Positions 34,185 through 45,870 of a DNA stretch of 64,000 nt are shown here, one piece after another. The translations under genes and the position numbers were made by a program. The notes under the pieces are model-generated. The model was not told the DNA's origin. It saw nothing but the letters and a program-made list of their open reading frames with translations, and searched no databases. Source of the stretch: Micrasema longulum (lineage: Eukaryota > Arthropoda > Insecta > Trichoptera > Brachycentridae); contig JAGVSM010003431.1 in the NCBI GenBank assembly GCA_022494885.1, forward strand, positions 124,001-188,000, read 5' to 3'. Position 1 is the stretch's first letter, and every line of letters begins with the position of its first letter.

Positions 34185-37100
34185 GTCAATAAACTTTTGT
34201 ACAAGTTTAGTATTCTATTAAAATAGTGTAGATTAAAGCTACGTATATCGCGTGGTTAGTAATAATTGTTGTTTTAGTTGATTTTCACAGAACCACAGAA
34301 AAAGTAGTAATTTATAATTACATTACTTTCATGTTATGTAAGTACTTATATGTAGTACAAATTAATGAACATTATTAATAGATTACCTATAAAATAAATC
34401 ACGGCTCGCCACTGGTATTTAGTATTTGCAGTATAAGCCAGCTGTTCTATATCTTTACAAACAGCATTTATGTATGCATCATTGTTACATCTACATGCTT
34501 TTTGCACTTGACGGTGTAATGCTCTTTATTGCTGTCTGTTGTTAGCTACACCGTTTTCTGATTTTTCCATAGTGCATGTTATTATTATAATACGTCACGC
34601 TGACATTTTTTATCTATCTTATACTAAACATTGAAAATTCAACATGGGCATTAAGTCCAACTAGTTATATGTTCACTATGAATTTTGAATTGATTATTTT
34701 GTTTTGTTACGTTATAAAATATTTTTATTTTATTGGTTTCTAAAATGTACATTTTTCGGTATTTTTAATTTTAATAATAACTAATACTTCTTAAATTAAA
34801 AAATATTTTTGCCTAACTTTCCCCTTTCTTCTTTATATGCATATTTATCTCTTTATTCGGGGCACTTTAAAAACAATTAATCTTATTATTTATTACTGGA
34901 TATTACATATAAGTTGCATTTTATTAATAACGCACCTTGGAAAATATATTAAGGTTTTTTCTACAAATTAAGTTTCTCTGAATTATATTATATATTCTGT
35001 GTGCATTTTATCCTTAAATTTTCAGTATTCCAAATAAATAAATAAATAATTTTAGAAGTAAAACAACATTGCCCTTTAATATTGACAACGCAATAGAAAA
35101 CGTATTTTTTTACTTCGCCTTTGTGTACATTATCGCCCCGATTTCCTACTTAAGGGTTGATATTCCGTAATTGAAAACTTCAAAAGAGAAGATCTTTGAG
35201 AAATAATTATTTTGATGCATCCAGTCCTTCGCCAAATTCAAAAGTTACCACTTTATCAATTTGATCTGCTGCCACAGGCAACTCTTTTTTTTTATTTAAA
35301 AAAATACATATACGTTCATGCCATAACATTTGATATGATAAGGTTATAAATACATGGAAAGTATTATAAGGGAAAGAGTTTGGAAGGAGAAAAGGAGAGT
35401 CCAAAAAAACATTAGTTTGCATCGGTTTTTCATAAATAATAATAATAATCATAATAATGGTTTATTAACAAAAATTACAATTTCTTTTTCTACTGCATAC
35501 ACAATTAGGTAATAAATTTAAAATTGAAATCTTTTAGTTATTTTCATAAGACGTCACTTAAAAATGATACATTTTTCTCAATTTTATAGTAATTGGATTT
35601 ACAGTCGCGTAGTTTGTGCTATGGATATTAATGCATAGGTGGTAGAAGTATGGTTGATGAAAATAAAAAAATAAATAAATGGGAAAAGTTTAGAAACACA
35701 AAGGGCCGTACATGATAAACGAAAAGCTTTGTAAAAGCATCATTACTCTCTTTGTAACTTGAAATTTTTATATTTAGTATTTACATATTTACTTGAAAGT
35801 TACTTTGCTAGATCAAAATACAAAAATTATAAATGTAAAGTAACGATGATACAAATTGTGCTTTTAGGTACCCTTAGCCATTGGGGGTATGAAAATCGTA
35901 CCGCTTGGTAATTATTTATATAATATACTTGTATAAAAAAATAAGTAAAGCTAAATATAAAATCAATCAATTAAAATAAATATCATGTAGTTATTGACTA
36001 CCAAATAAAACTTTTGATGCTATCTCATATTTGTGTACTCTTTCACAGCGAAATGCTTATTAAAATTGTTTAAATATTAATAGTTTTGAAATTCTGCAAA
36101 TTTTCCAATGCATGAACAATAGTCGTTTGCATAATGTCACTTCGACAACAGGCTAAAAATATGTGGTGAAAATAATGGACGGTTGATTGGTCCAGATTAA
36201 ATGAAATAAAAATAAATAAATAAAGAATAGTGCTATAAAAACAAATAAATAAAAAATAGTGCTATAAAAATAAATAAAGAATAATGATACACATAAAAAT
36301 AATGTAAAATTTGTTTCGAAAATTTCGGTATCAAAAAAGACTTGTTTTATTTGTAATTAATTTTGTTTTACTTTTATATTATTGATATTTTTAAGATTTT
36401 TATATTTTTATGTAAACATTATTATATTGTGTAACCAAAAAATTAAAGAGAGAAATTCCTGCAAAAAAACTGCTTTTGCAGTTTGGCGGGAATAAAATAA
36501 AAGTTAAAAAGAATGCTTACGAAAAAAATTTCGATTAAAAAAAAAAAAATTCAGCTAAAAAAAATTACAAATATTAAATTTAATTGTCAATTTTTAAATT
36601 ATTTTTTTATTAGAAAATTTGTTTACTAGTCCTTACGGATTGATTGTATGTGTCTTTACGTAGAAATATGATTATGACGTTTTAATTGTTGATGACATTT
36701 ATGTTTTTATTACGAACTTTTCTTCTTAGTATCTTTACCTTGTCTAGGTAAAGAGATCTCAATATTTTAGACAAAACTAGACGGGTTGGAGTTTAACGGA
36801 ATTCAAAAATTACTCATCAGTCGTTTGCTGAGCCTCGAGAGTGTAGAACGAATCATTTTGCTTCCCTTAATCGATTGATTATGAAATAAGCTTAAAATGA
36901 AATTGACACCGATTACCGTCTCTCAAACACGTCCCGGGCATGTTCTGACAGAACCTGGAGGCAATTTGAGAATGCTAAATGCTCCATTGAGAAGCGAGTG
37001 ACATTGAAATTTGAGAGAGATGTAAGATTTTTATAATAATACAATATTCAGTATTGTTTGCTTACCCACTTGACTGGCAAAGTAAATTCTACAACAGTTC

Positions 37101-37289
37101 TAATACTTCTAATATAACAACAATAAACATAGTCTAATCCTACTGACGTTTTTTTATTAGGAAACTTTCTAAGTATTTTAAAAAATCAAAATTAATATAC
37201 CGTGTAAAAATATTAAATCAATATTGCAATGGATATCACAAAAAGTACCAAATAAATAATGTGTTGTATCGGTTTCATAATAACAACTT
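34185..37289. other. Long AT-rich stretch
   Basis: Contents noted: a direct repeat at 36215-36285 (AATAAATAAAGAATAGTGCTATAAAAA occurs in near-identical form two to three times, shown here only by its features, with AGTGCTATAAAAA as the shared core). Many A- and T-runs are present. The 81-codon minus-strand frame at 35207-35452 is not recognised as a gene. Confidence 0.4.
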
Positions 37290-37640
37290 TAACGTGTGAT
37301 CAGATTGCAAAGGTTCCGCTTAACGTGTCTCACTCGGAACACATCATCCCTCTAATTAATCGTGCAGACATTGTATGGAGATAGGATCGCTCGTCGATAA
37401 GGGCTCGGGACAATGACGGCAGTAATGTTCCCGATGGTGCCGGCTAATGTGATTACAATTTCAGCAATTTGCTCGCTAGAGGACGGAGGTAAATTTGTAA
37501 TTGAATATCGTGTAAGTTATGTAGGGAGTGCGCCATGGCCGTAAGTCGGCGTGGTTCGATGGTTTTGGCTTCGTTAATGTTGCCTCCGGCACGGTAGGAG
37601 AGATGGTAAGAACCGTACGCTTGTTAGGCCATTTGTGACA
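37290..37640. promoter_or_regulatory. Mixed-composition block, enhancer-like
   Basis: About 350 bp of roughly 45 percent GC inside very AT-rich DNA, with no long frame and no repeat. It contains homeodomain-type sites (CTAATTAATCG at about 37352 and GCTAATGTGATTACAATTTC at about 37442) and short clusters rich in AATTTCAGCAATTTG. It looks like unique sequence under constraint, for example an enhancer. There is no direct proof. Confidence 0.3.
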
Positions 37641-38259
37641 ATTCAGTTGGGTAAATTATACAATCTTGTATGATTAAAAAAAAAATCTTTTAGAAGATAA
37701 CATGCCACGTCAGTTTTAAAAAAAGCGTAATGATATAAAATATTATCTCAAAGGCCGATATTAATCTTCGTACGTTATTTAACATATTGACCTAACAGCA
37801 GTTTTTTTAAAAGATACCTATAACTGATGTTATTGTTTTTGTTAATGGGTTTTCTGAAATTTCAACGTCTGCTTAACAGACGGTGCAACTGAATTAGATG
37901 TAAATTTTTAAACAAACATTTGATTTTACACAAATTAAAACATACGGGCCCACTGCGACTAGTCATTTGTTTGGTCACATATCGAAGTAGTTTAAAAATT
38001 TACTTAAATTATTTTGGTGTAAAACATCAATTAATTTGGTGGAATGTTGCGCTATTAAATGAAACAATAGGTATTCTTTTCATGTTTTTCATTACAAACG
38101 ATGATTTCTCAGTAATTTATCTTTACCAATAAAAAAAATATTGACAAAAAACAACCCAAATAAAAACCAATATCCCCAATTTGACAGAAAACCATTTTAA
38201 TTTTCCGGGTATGAGAGTAGATATAACACACGGAAAATTTAAAGCGGGCCTGACATTTT
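37641..38259. other. AT-rich sequence
   Basis: A small perfect hairpin, CGTCTGCTTAACAGACG, occurs at about 37866. No gene is recognised. Confidence 0.4.
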
Positions 38260-38269
38260 AAGCACTTAC

Positions 38270-38332
38270 CACAGTATTCCAGCTTGGGTGGCCTACACGG
38301 ACCATTTCCTCCCGTTCTGATAGCACATTCAT
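38270..38332 (-). other. Possible short coding exon (speculative)
   Basis: On the minus strand an ATG at 38332 opens 21 codons (beginning MNVLSEREEMVRVGHPSW) and runs in phase 0 into a consensus donor (CTGTG|GTAAGTGC). A TATAAAA motif lies just upstream (38353-38359), too close for a standard TATA-to-ATG spacing. No protein similarity is recognised. Confidence 0.15.
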
Positions 38333-38738
38333 CTTACACCTACCGTTACATTTTTATACTGGCTTTTCACACCCCCCAGTGCGGGTGGCAACTGATTTTC
38401 GGAAACACAAAATAACGGATAGATTTTAGTGTGTACATTAATGTAGGGATTAAGAAAGAAATTACTTATATTTAGAAACGTGCTGGTGAATAAGCAGATC
38501 AAGTTAATGCTTAAAAGTGTAATAATGTGATTCAACTTTAGATAAGTATCTGCGAATTAAAATTTCAAGCACTTATTACAATATTACAATTTAGAAAGGA
38601 AAAAATAATTCAACGCAGGAACATCCAATAAATCCGATTCGAGAATAACCTAAATACTTCACATGTTTAATAATTAAAGGAAGAAACGACAAAAATATTG
38701 AAAATTTTAGTGTTCGTTAACTAGTCTATATAATAACA

Positions 38739-39240
38739 TATTACAACAGAGATGAAGAACATTTAAGAGAAAGTAATATAGAAGTTTGTTGTATTGAAGA
38801 AATGTGGAAAAACTCAAAATATTGTTGATAAATCCACCTGGTCCACGAAGAAGTATAGAAATTGAAAAAATAACAATTTCAGGCGTTGCCTAGTATGTAG
38901 GTGAAATAATTCAATTAGATGAATCTCACCCGCATAAATAAAAGTTTCAGCTCTTTAACTTCAGAAACATCAACAGACGAAAGAATGAAAGTAATATAGA
39001 TGTTCAAATATGGGCAGAATGGTGAATTTTACATAGTGTGTAAAGTGGCCACTTAAACCAGCCATTGACAGGTCATAAGCCTTGTAGATGCCTAGACTTC
39101 TATATTACCTTCTCTTAAATGTTCTTCATCTCTGTAATTTGTTAATATAAACAGCTGCTCCCCAGGGAGTTGAATCCAGTCCTTGTAAACAAAAATTTGA
39201 ACAAACTCAAAATATTGTTAGTCTAAATAAACTAACCCAT
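38739..39240 (+). repeat. Family F copy with inverted 5' segment
   Basis: The right end is the constant F end (ATGTTCTTCATCTCTGTAATTT), followed at 39148-39235 by a new X segment (TGCTCCCCAGGGAGTTGAAT). The left 45 bp (38742-38788) are an almost exact inverted copy of that constant end, differing by a 3-base gap and one substitution. The element is thus bounded by inverted repeats. Twin priming during retrotransposition or recombination between two copies would both explain it. Confidence 0.8.
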
Positions 39241-39778
39241 ATATGAAAGGCCATAAGCGCTTCATATTATCTTTCGTAGGTAATCTTTTTTTAAATACTT
39301 TTCTTGTCTCTATAAATATTTTCGTAATACTAATTATTACTACTAGCTGTTTATGGTTATTTCATTAGAATACATTAAAATTAAAATAATTATTTTATTA
39401 AGAAATATTAAATTAGGCAATTTGTTTTATTAATTTGAATAAAAAATACCATAAAAATATACAGGGTTAAAATTATCTAGTTGAGATATTCAAAATAATT
39501 TAGAATAATTACGGTAGGCTTTTTAGTAAGATTGATTAAACAATTTAAATGTTATTCCTTACGGTCAAATTTAAAAAAGATATTTTATTATTTGCATACT
39601 GTTAATAACAAAAGTTCATGTGGCGTTAAAAAAATTAAAATGTCCACAATCACTATTTTATATTAAATGAGTTTACTATGACTGGTACTTCGCACTTTGA
39701 AGGCATTATCGCGCTATTTGGTAGGTAGTAGGTAGGCAAGGTCAACAAAGTGTGATAATTCTGTAATCAAGTTATTAA
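39241..39778. other. AT-rich sequence, nothing recognised
   Basis: No coding or repeat feature is recognised. Confidence 0.5.
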
Positions 39779-39922
39779 TTAGAGAGGCCCAATTACAGTG
39801 GTGAATAACAGCACAGAACACCAAGGTTGGAAAGAAATCACTTTTTTTTATCTCACCGGGAATCGAACTCAGAACCTTCAGTGCGTAAGTTATATGTCTT
39901 AACCATTACACCACGGAGGCCG
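39779..39922 (-). repeat. SINE D copy, minus strand
   Basis: On the plus strand, GAGGCCCAATTACAGTGGTG is followed by CACCGGGAATCGAACTCAGA (complement of the B box) and ends ACACCACGGAGGCCGC (complement of the tRNA-like head). The layout is identical at 51478-51647 and 54164-54322. Confidence 0.85.
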
Positions 39923-42316
39923 CTTCAAAAAAAAAAAAACCTGTTTCATAAGAACTTATTAATAAAGAAAAGGGTGCCTAGAAGAATGACTAGACAGGTG
40001 CCACCGTTTTGTGGCAACAACTCACGGCAGTGCCAGGGTATACTTGTAATGCCATATTGAACAGACTTTATGAACTCGGCAATAGTTATTCCCACGTATC
40101 GGATATATTTAGTGTAGGGCATTGTTCCTATAGAATAAATCTTTTCAACTTTTTCAAAGATGGTGAATGGTAATTATATTTATTTATTTAACAGTACTTT
40201 ACGATTTTCTTGTTATATTACATTCAAATATTTTATTATTTAATTTTTTTTTATATTTATTCTTAAATTGTTTAAACTTTCTACTGAGTTTTTTTTATAA
40301 TTTTTAGGTTTATTTTAAAAAAAATCTTGGGTGAAAGGAAATTTATGTTTTAAAAATAAATAAATTATTAAGCCAAATAGGTGAGTATTAAATTTTTTTG
40401 TAAAAGGCATATTTGCCGTTTATGTTAATTAAATAAATTAAATAAAACGACAGTCAAACTGTTTATTTTTAAAAACAATAAAAAGAAACAAAACAATATC
40501 ATATTATTTCATGTTTCTTACGGTCTTGAAAATGATGAGTTACGAGTATTTTATTTTCAGTTCTTTTTGTTTTTCAAAAATCATATGATTGATCATGACG
40601 TAAAAATTAAATAATGTCCCAAAAATATAAATAGCTAGCTTCTATGAATAATTTTAGTTGTTCAATTAGGGAAATGAAATTGTCAAATGTTTACTTGATT
40701 ATGTACTTTATTATTTGCGTCGTGTCATTAAATATATTATGTAAATAAGACGCAGAACGAAGCGGGTCCCAATTAGTGAGTGATTTACATAGGACCGTTA
40801 CTAACAGTTGGCGAAAAATGTGACTTTGGCAGAAGCGGTTAATTGGGACAGGCTACAAGCAAAGCTACATAAATCCATATCGAGTTGGAAAATTTGATTT
40901 GTCTGTACTGGGAAGGGTAGTATTCACAAGAGTATTGTATTGGGGGAGAGAAGTAGAGGGGGTATTAAAATTAATGCGTAGGATAACCAAACCCAAGTTT
41001 TACGAAGCAATCGGTTTACAACCGGATTGATTATGGATCCTGTGAATACTGATTTGAGTAGGAGTTACACATTTTGGATGAGGCATCATGAGAAATTTAT
41101 AGAATAACATCGGAATTCAGGCTGTTGATTATTCATTAAAGTCTATTTCGACGTAAATAAAAGTGCTGAAATGCTAAAAAAACTTTAAAGACAACGATCC
41201 TAAAATCTTGTTTTTATATAAATAATGTGTTTTTCAAAATGCACTTTAAACTGTTAGATTCAATTTGAGTTCAAAATGAGACCACCATGTAAATGTACGA
41301 AATAATTTAAATTCAGTAACTTTAGATACACATAAAACCAACATTTAAAATAACATTTAAAGTGCGCGTCTTAAAACATACTTTTTTGTCTTATACTTAG
41401 TTTCAATAATAAAGTATTATTTTATATTATTTTATTTTATTTTATTATATTTTATCTCTAATTCTTAATATTTAAAACATATTTTTATTTTCGACACTTG
41501 ACACTTGTGCAATATTTACACACATGTCCATCCTCATTCCAATATAACACCCACCCTCTCACTCACTTACACTCACACAAACACACTAGTATGTATTGTA
41601 CGTGTATTTAATGTATTTCTGTGGATATCTGTCATTGGTTTTATTCCCTGTATATTTTATTTGTTGCATTTTCGTTACATGTATTACTGTTGATATCCCT
41701 AATAAATAAAATAAAAAATAAAACAGATAATGGTTAAAAAACGGTCAATATTTTTTTTCAAGCTTTATACTTTATAAAATATGGGGTTTGTGATGAAAAT
41801 ATATTTGTTATTTTAAAGAAGTAATTCGGTTGTCAGATGGCTGAAAAGACCATCCGCATTTTTGTCTGTTTTTTAGTTTTAAAAAGTTTTCTTTAATATT
41901 CCAGTAAATACACATAGAATAAAAAACGGCATCATTTAGAATGGTAATTTATTATTGAAAAGCAACACTTAAATATTTTAGTGTCTGTATTAAACTTTTG
42001 AAATTGAGTAGTATTTCAGCTCTCTTGAACATTTTTGAAAATTACAAATGGTCTCTTCTGCCTTCTGACTACCGAATCAAAGCAATGTTTTGTTACTTAA
42101 TTACTTAAGTACTAAGGCATTTTATTGTTTGACGTATAGAAAAAACGATTTTTAAAGGCTTTGTTTCTTCTTATTAAGTAAAACATGGTGAGTTAATATT
42201 AAAATAATAATGATAAAAAATTCTACGAAAAAATAGAAAATACATTATTCTAAAAGCAGCAGTGGCGAATTCAAATACATCTATTGGGTGATAATTGTTC
42301 GTTGAGCTATTTTTCA
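39923..42316. other. Long unassigned stretch
   Basis: 40740-41060 is less AT-rich and looks unique (AGACGCAGAACGAAGCGGGT, TCCCAATTAGTGAGTG). A (TTTTA)n run lies at 41410-41455. No gene is recognised; the ORF-length frames here are chance. Confidence 0.4.
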
Positions 42317-42445
42317 CACCACAACAGAATAAGTGAACAAAACAAGTGAATTTCAGCACAGGAAAACCAAGGCTCAAGAAAATCACATCTTACCAGGAAT
42401 CGAACAAGGAACCCTTGGTGCGTGAGGCAAGTGTGTCTTGGCCAT
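42317..42445 (-). repeat. SINE D copy, diverged, minus strand
   Basis: CACACCACAACAGAATAAGT at the left, AAAACCAAGGCTCAAGAAAA in the middle and TTACCAGGAATCGAACAAGG at the right match the D family. The tRNA-like head is degraded. Confidence 0.7.
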
Positions 42446-43207
42446 TGATTTGATAACATTTGTCTAATATTTTCGTTAAAGAAATACTATTGGAGCATTT
42501 ATTTACTTAGATTTAAACACGAATTTGTTCAAATCAGATTTTCGGAGCGAGATAAGACGTTGCTATGTTTGACGTTTATATATCTTTGTTGCGTTACACC
42601 GAGTGAGTTCTTCGTTATGTTTTGAATATAAATCTTGATACGACGTTTACGTTTATCGACGTGCGGCAAGCGCGGGCGGGTAAGGGTGAACGTTTCACCA
42701 TGGCATTGCAGAATTTTTGCTTACACAGCGTGTAAACTACGCTGCATCTCAACTTAAGCTCCAGTTAAGTTAAGAACTATGATGTTCTTCGTATCTGCTA
42801 TCTCGAGTTCTCGTTCCCACCTCTACTTGTGTAAGGAGCAGAGCTCCGTCGAGGCTTTGAAAATGACTCTTTATCACACGACTCTGAGTTATTTACGAGG
42901 AAAGTATGAGGGATCAGATAGCGTTAATATTTCTACGAGGTTTCTTTCCAACTCGATTTACTCGAAAAAAAAATGTGCTTCTGTTTATTTCAACGAAATA
43001 TAGGGGTTTTACCTTTTATTTATGAATATGTATATTTAAACGACTTTTTTAATATTTTAAACTTGGGTTTTATTCGAGCTCAAGAGAACGAGCTGTCTTA
43101 ATAATTCATGTTTACGTTTTTTTTAATCAAAGTATTCAAACGTAGACGTTAATATAATTATCCGGCTAAGAGAACGGTAATACAGAAAATTAAACATTAA
43201 ATTTAAT
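42446..43207. other. Unassigned, moderately GC-rich patch
   Basis: 42560-42960 is closer to 45 percent GC and free of recognised repeats. It contains GTGCGGCAAGCGCGGGCGGG (about 42660). The 74-codon plus-strand frame (42779-43003) is Ser/Thr-rich, with no recognised domain. It may be unique regulatory or 5' DNA. Confidence 0.3.
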
Positions 43208-43520
43208 TAACAAATTACAACAGGGATGGAGAATACCTTAAACAAGGGAATATGGAAGGCTAGGCATTTTCAGGGCTTATGACCTGTCATTGGCTGGTTT
43301 AAGTAGCCACTTTACGCACTGTGTAACTTTCACCATTTTGCCTATGTTTGAACATCCATATTTCTTCAATTCTTCCATCTGTTGATTTTGGTGAAGTTAA
43401 AGAGTTGAAATATTTATTGTTGTGAAGAGATTCATCTGACTGAATTATTTCACGTACTAGGCAACGCCTGAAAACAATTTTCCAATTTTTAAACTTTTCT
43501 TGGACCAGTTGATTTCAGTA
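43208..43520 (-). repeat. Family F copy with 12-bp target duplication
   Basis: The constant end is at the left (TAACAAATTACAACAGGGAT) and a truncated end at the right (TGGACCAGTTGATTTCAGTA). The copy is flanked on both sides by ATTAAATTTAAT (43196-43207 and 43521-43532). This shows insertion by a process that makes 12-bp target duplications and truncates at the end opposite the constant terminus. There is no coding capacity. Confidence 0.88.
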
Positions 43521-43805
43521 ATTAAATTTAATGCTAAGCACAGGGATTTTTATATTTAAAAGCTACTTCAAATTGTTGTTTTTTTTTTACAAAATCCATT
43601 CTTAAACGTTTCAAACAGTTTTATTTATAAAACGCAATCTAAAATTTTATCTGGCAACCTTTTTTAAAAAAAGTTTATCTAAAAACTTTTTTATATAACT
43701 TAGTGAAAATAGAAAATTATTAATTATTATGAAGTATTTAAATTAGCGAACTATAGAAACAAAGGAACGTTGATGGCGAAAACAATAAAGATATAAAAAG
43801 TGCTT

Positions 43806-43905
43806 CATTATTATCATCCTATGGCAACTAATGGTGCATAGGAAACCGCACTCGTACACCAACTGCATCGTATCTCGATAGTGTTTTGTTACGTGAAGAT
43901 AAGAT
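43806..43905 (-). repeat. SINE A 3' fragment, minus strand
   Basis: The plus strand reads ACTAATGGTGCATAGGAAAC, then GTACACCAACTGCATCGTAT and GTTTTGTTACGTGAAG. This is the reverse complement of the SINE A 3' third, including its (ATG)n tail at 43806. Confidence 0.75.
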
Positions 43906-44784
43906 TTACCAAGAAATATTCTAAAATAAAAACACTTTTTAAAATGGAAATTTTATGTCAACCACATCGGAAATCACATTGTATTGCAAGTAATTGCGCT
44001 GACCATTATAAAACGAAGCGGAAAATCTACATGATCATAGTAAATCTCGTGTATTTGCTCATCTTTCAGTGAGTAAACACAAATATTATTTTTTAGATCT
44101 TTGTACCAAAGTTCTGAAATAAATGGAACATTATCAGATTATATTAGTTTTTATGGGGTAATTTGGCATATTTATATTCGAAATCAAGACTCGCTTGACA
44201 TGCTCGGGGCCCGTATTACAATAGAAAGTTTACATTTATCTTCAATATGTACTATCTACAAAATAAAATAATGTTTTCTCTATGATAAACAGAATACAAA
44301 TACATTTTTTTTCTAAACATGTTCAATTACAGGTAACCTACAAAGATACTTGAAATTTTCATACAATTTTACAAACCCATACATAAATATCAATTTTAAG
44401 ATAGCGGTTGTAATCGCAGCCCTGCCCTGGTTTGCTTCGTAATTCGTTCACAAATCTTTGTGTTCTGTTCGGAAGTACTGACAACGGAAAGAGGTTTAGA
44501 AATTGTGTTATATTAAAGTTTCTACCCTTTAGTTTATGAAATTTGATAAAGGTTATATAACATAATTTCGGCGATACAACACTTTGAGATTTCTAAATTA
44601 TATAAACTTGAAATTAAATTTTGTTTTGGTAATTTTCAACAGCATTTTAGCCAACGAGCAAGTAATAAAGCCAAAATAACTTTTTACTATGTCAAAGTGT
44701 CTTTAAAACCTATAAATTCCTTAAATTAACAATAAACAAAATATAAAAAAAATGGAAAATATATTTGAATTAAATTAAATACGG
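43906..44784. other. AT-rich sequence, nothing recognised
   Basis: No coding or repeat feature is recognised. Confidence 0.45.
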
Positions 44785-44984
44785 AATTTATTGCAACAGA
44801 GATGGAAAACCTTTTTTAAAAGATGAGAATATGGAAATCTTGGCATTTACAGGGCTTATGACCTATAATTAACCATGAAGTTGCCACTTTACACTCTGTA
44901 TAACATTCACTATTCTGCCTATGTTTAGACATCTTCATGTCCTTAACTCTTCCATCTGTTGACCTTTCGTTATGTAAATGTTAA

Positions 44985-44998
44985 TGAAAATGTTAAAT
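44985..44998 (+). repeat. Target-site duplication, left
   Basis: TGAAAATGTTAAAT, repeated without change at 45208-45221, marks the boundaries of the nested foldback insertion. Confidence 0.85.
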
Positions 44999-45207
44999 AG
45001 GTGCGAAGGTTTTCACGGTCGCTGTTATCAAAATGTTTCTTTTTTGGGTGATACCGTGTGTGTTGGATTGGTTCTGACGTTTCGGCTACTATTGCAGGAG
45101 CCATCTTCAGGGTAAACTCAGTTAACTCTAAAGATGGCTCCTGCAATGGTAGCCGAAATGTCGGAACAAATCCTACACACACGGTATCACCCAAAAAAGA
45201 AACTTAT
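44999..45207. mobile_element. Nested foldback, Penelope-like with hammerhead-like cores
   Basis: A unique 36-bp lead-in (44999-45034) is followed by two arms, 45035-45118 and 45120-45203. They are reverse complements with about 8 mismatches in 83 positions and almost no loop. Each arm carries the parts of a hammerhead ribozyme. On the minus strand of the left arm these are CTGAAGA (45110-45104), a GGCT/AGCC stem and GAAACGTC (45083-45076). On the plus strand of the right arm they are the diverged CTAAAGA (45128-45134), the same stem and GAAATGTC (45155-45162). Hammerheads of this design are known from terminal repeats of Penelope-like retroelements, which also give variable target duplications. 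No reverse transcriptase is present. Confidence 0.65.
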
Positions 45208-45221
45208 TGAAAATGTTAAAT
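45208..45221 (+). repeat. Target-site duplication, right
   Basis: An exact copy of TGAAAATGTTAAAT at 44985-44998. Confidence 0.85.
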
Positions 45222-45779
45222 GTTAATGACGTAAAATTAATGTAAATGCTATGAAGTAAAATTTGGTGAATTTTACACACTTTGCAAAGTGGTCACATAA
45301 ACCAGCCAATGAAATTTCACAAGCCCTGTAAATGCCTAGACATCCATATTCTCCTTTCAAAAATGTTTTCCATCTCTGTTGCAACAAATTTGAATCTAGT
45401 TAACTCCCGAAATCCAACCTGCCTACAAACATTTGAAATACTCAAAACATTGTTGAGTTAAATACATGATTGTAGTTAATTTAAAAGAACACTTGAATGA
45501 AAATATATAATAAAGATTGAAGCATAACATTACGATGTAATTTATTATTAATTCATAAAACGCGGCATAATAAATCTCCTAACTTTGAAAATGAAGAGAG
45601 ACAGATATAAATCGACCATCAACTGTCACTCAGTTTAATTTTAATGGCAAGATTTAATTTCTTATTTATTAATACTTTTTACAAATCATCACACCCTAAT
45701 TCGCATTCAAATATGAAAAAGGAACCGAAAACCCAAATACGGGATATTATATCATATTCATGTGTTACTATTCATGGCG

Positions 45780-45868
45780 GTAAGGTAAATAGTTTAACGC
45801 TTGAGGTGCCAATCTAGGGACAGTAAAATTAATATTTCAGTATAAAAACGTCTTCAAGAAATTGTACT
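45780..45868 (-). repeat. SINE A/B body fragment, minus strand
   Basis: AACGCTTGAGGTGCCAATCT, AGGGACAGTAAAATTAATAT and AGTATAAAAACG correspond in reverse to the body of SINE A (CTAGACTGGTACCTGAAGCG and neighbours). Neither the head nor the tail is preserved. Confidence 0.6.
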
Positions 45869-45870
45869 TT

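Larger units (their letters stand above)
44785..45470. repeat. Family F inverted pair hosting a nested foldback
   Basis: The left half (44785-44984) is the F constant end and adjoining 180 bp in one orientation; the right half (45222-45390) is the same region inverted, ending CATCTCTGTTGCAACAAATT. An X segment follows at 45395-45470 (TAACTCCCGAAATCC). The two constant ends face outward, so the pair is bounded by long inverted repeats. A foldback element lies inside. Confidence 0.8.

Noticed and set aside
38739..39145. Classical MITE with terminal inverted repeats
   Set aside because: Other family F copies have one fixed and one variable end and 12-bp duplications, so the inverted end here is better explained by a self-inversion.
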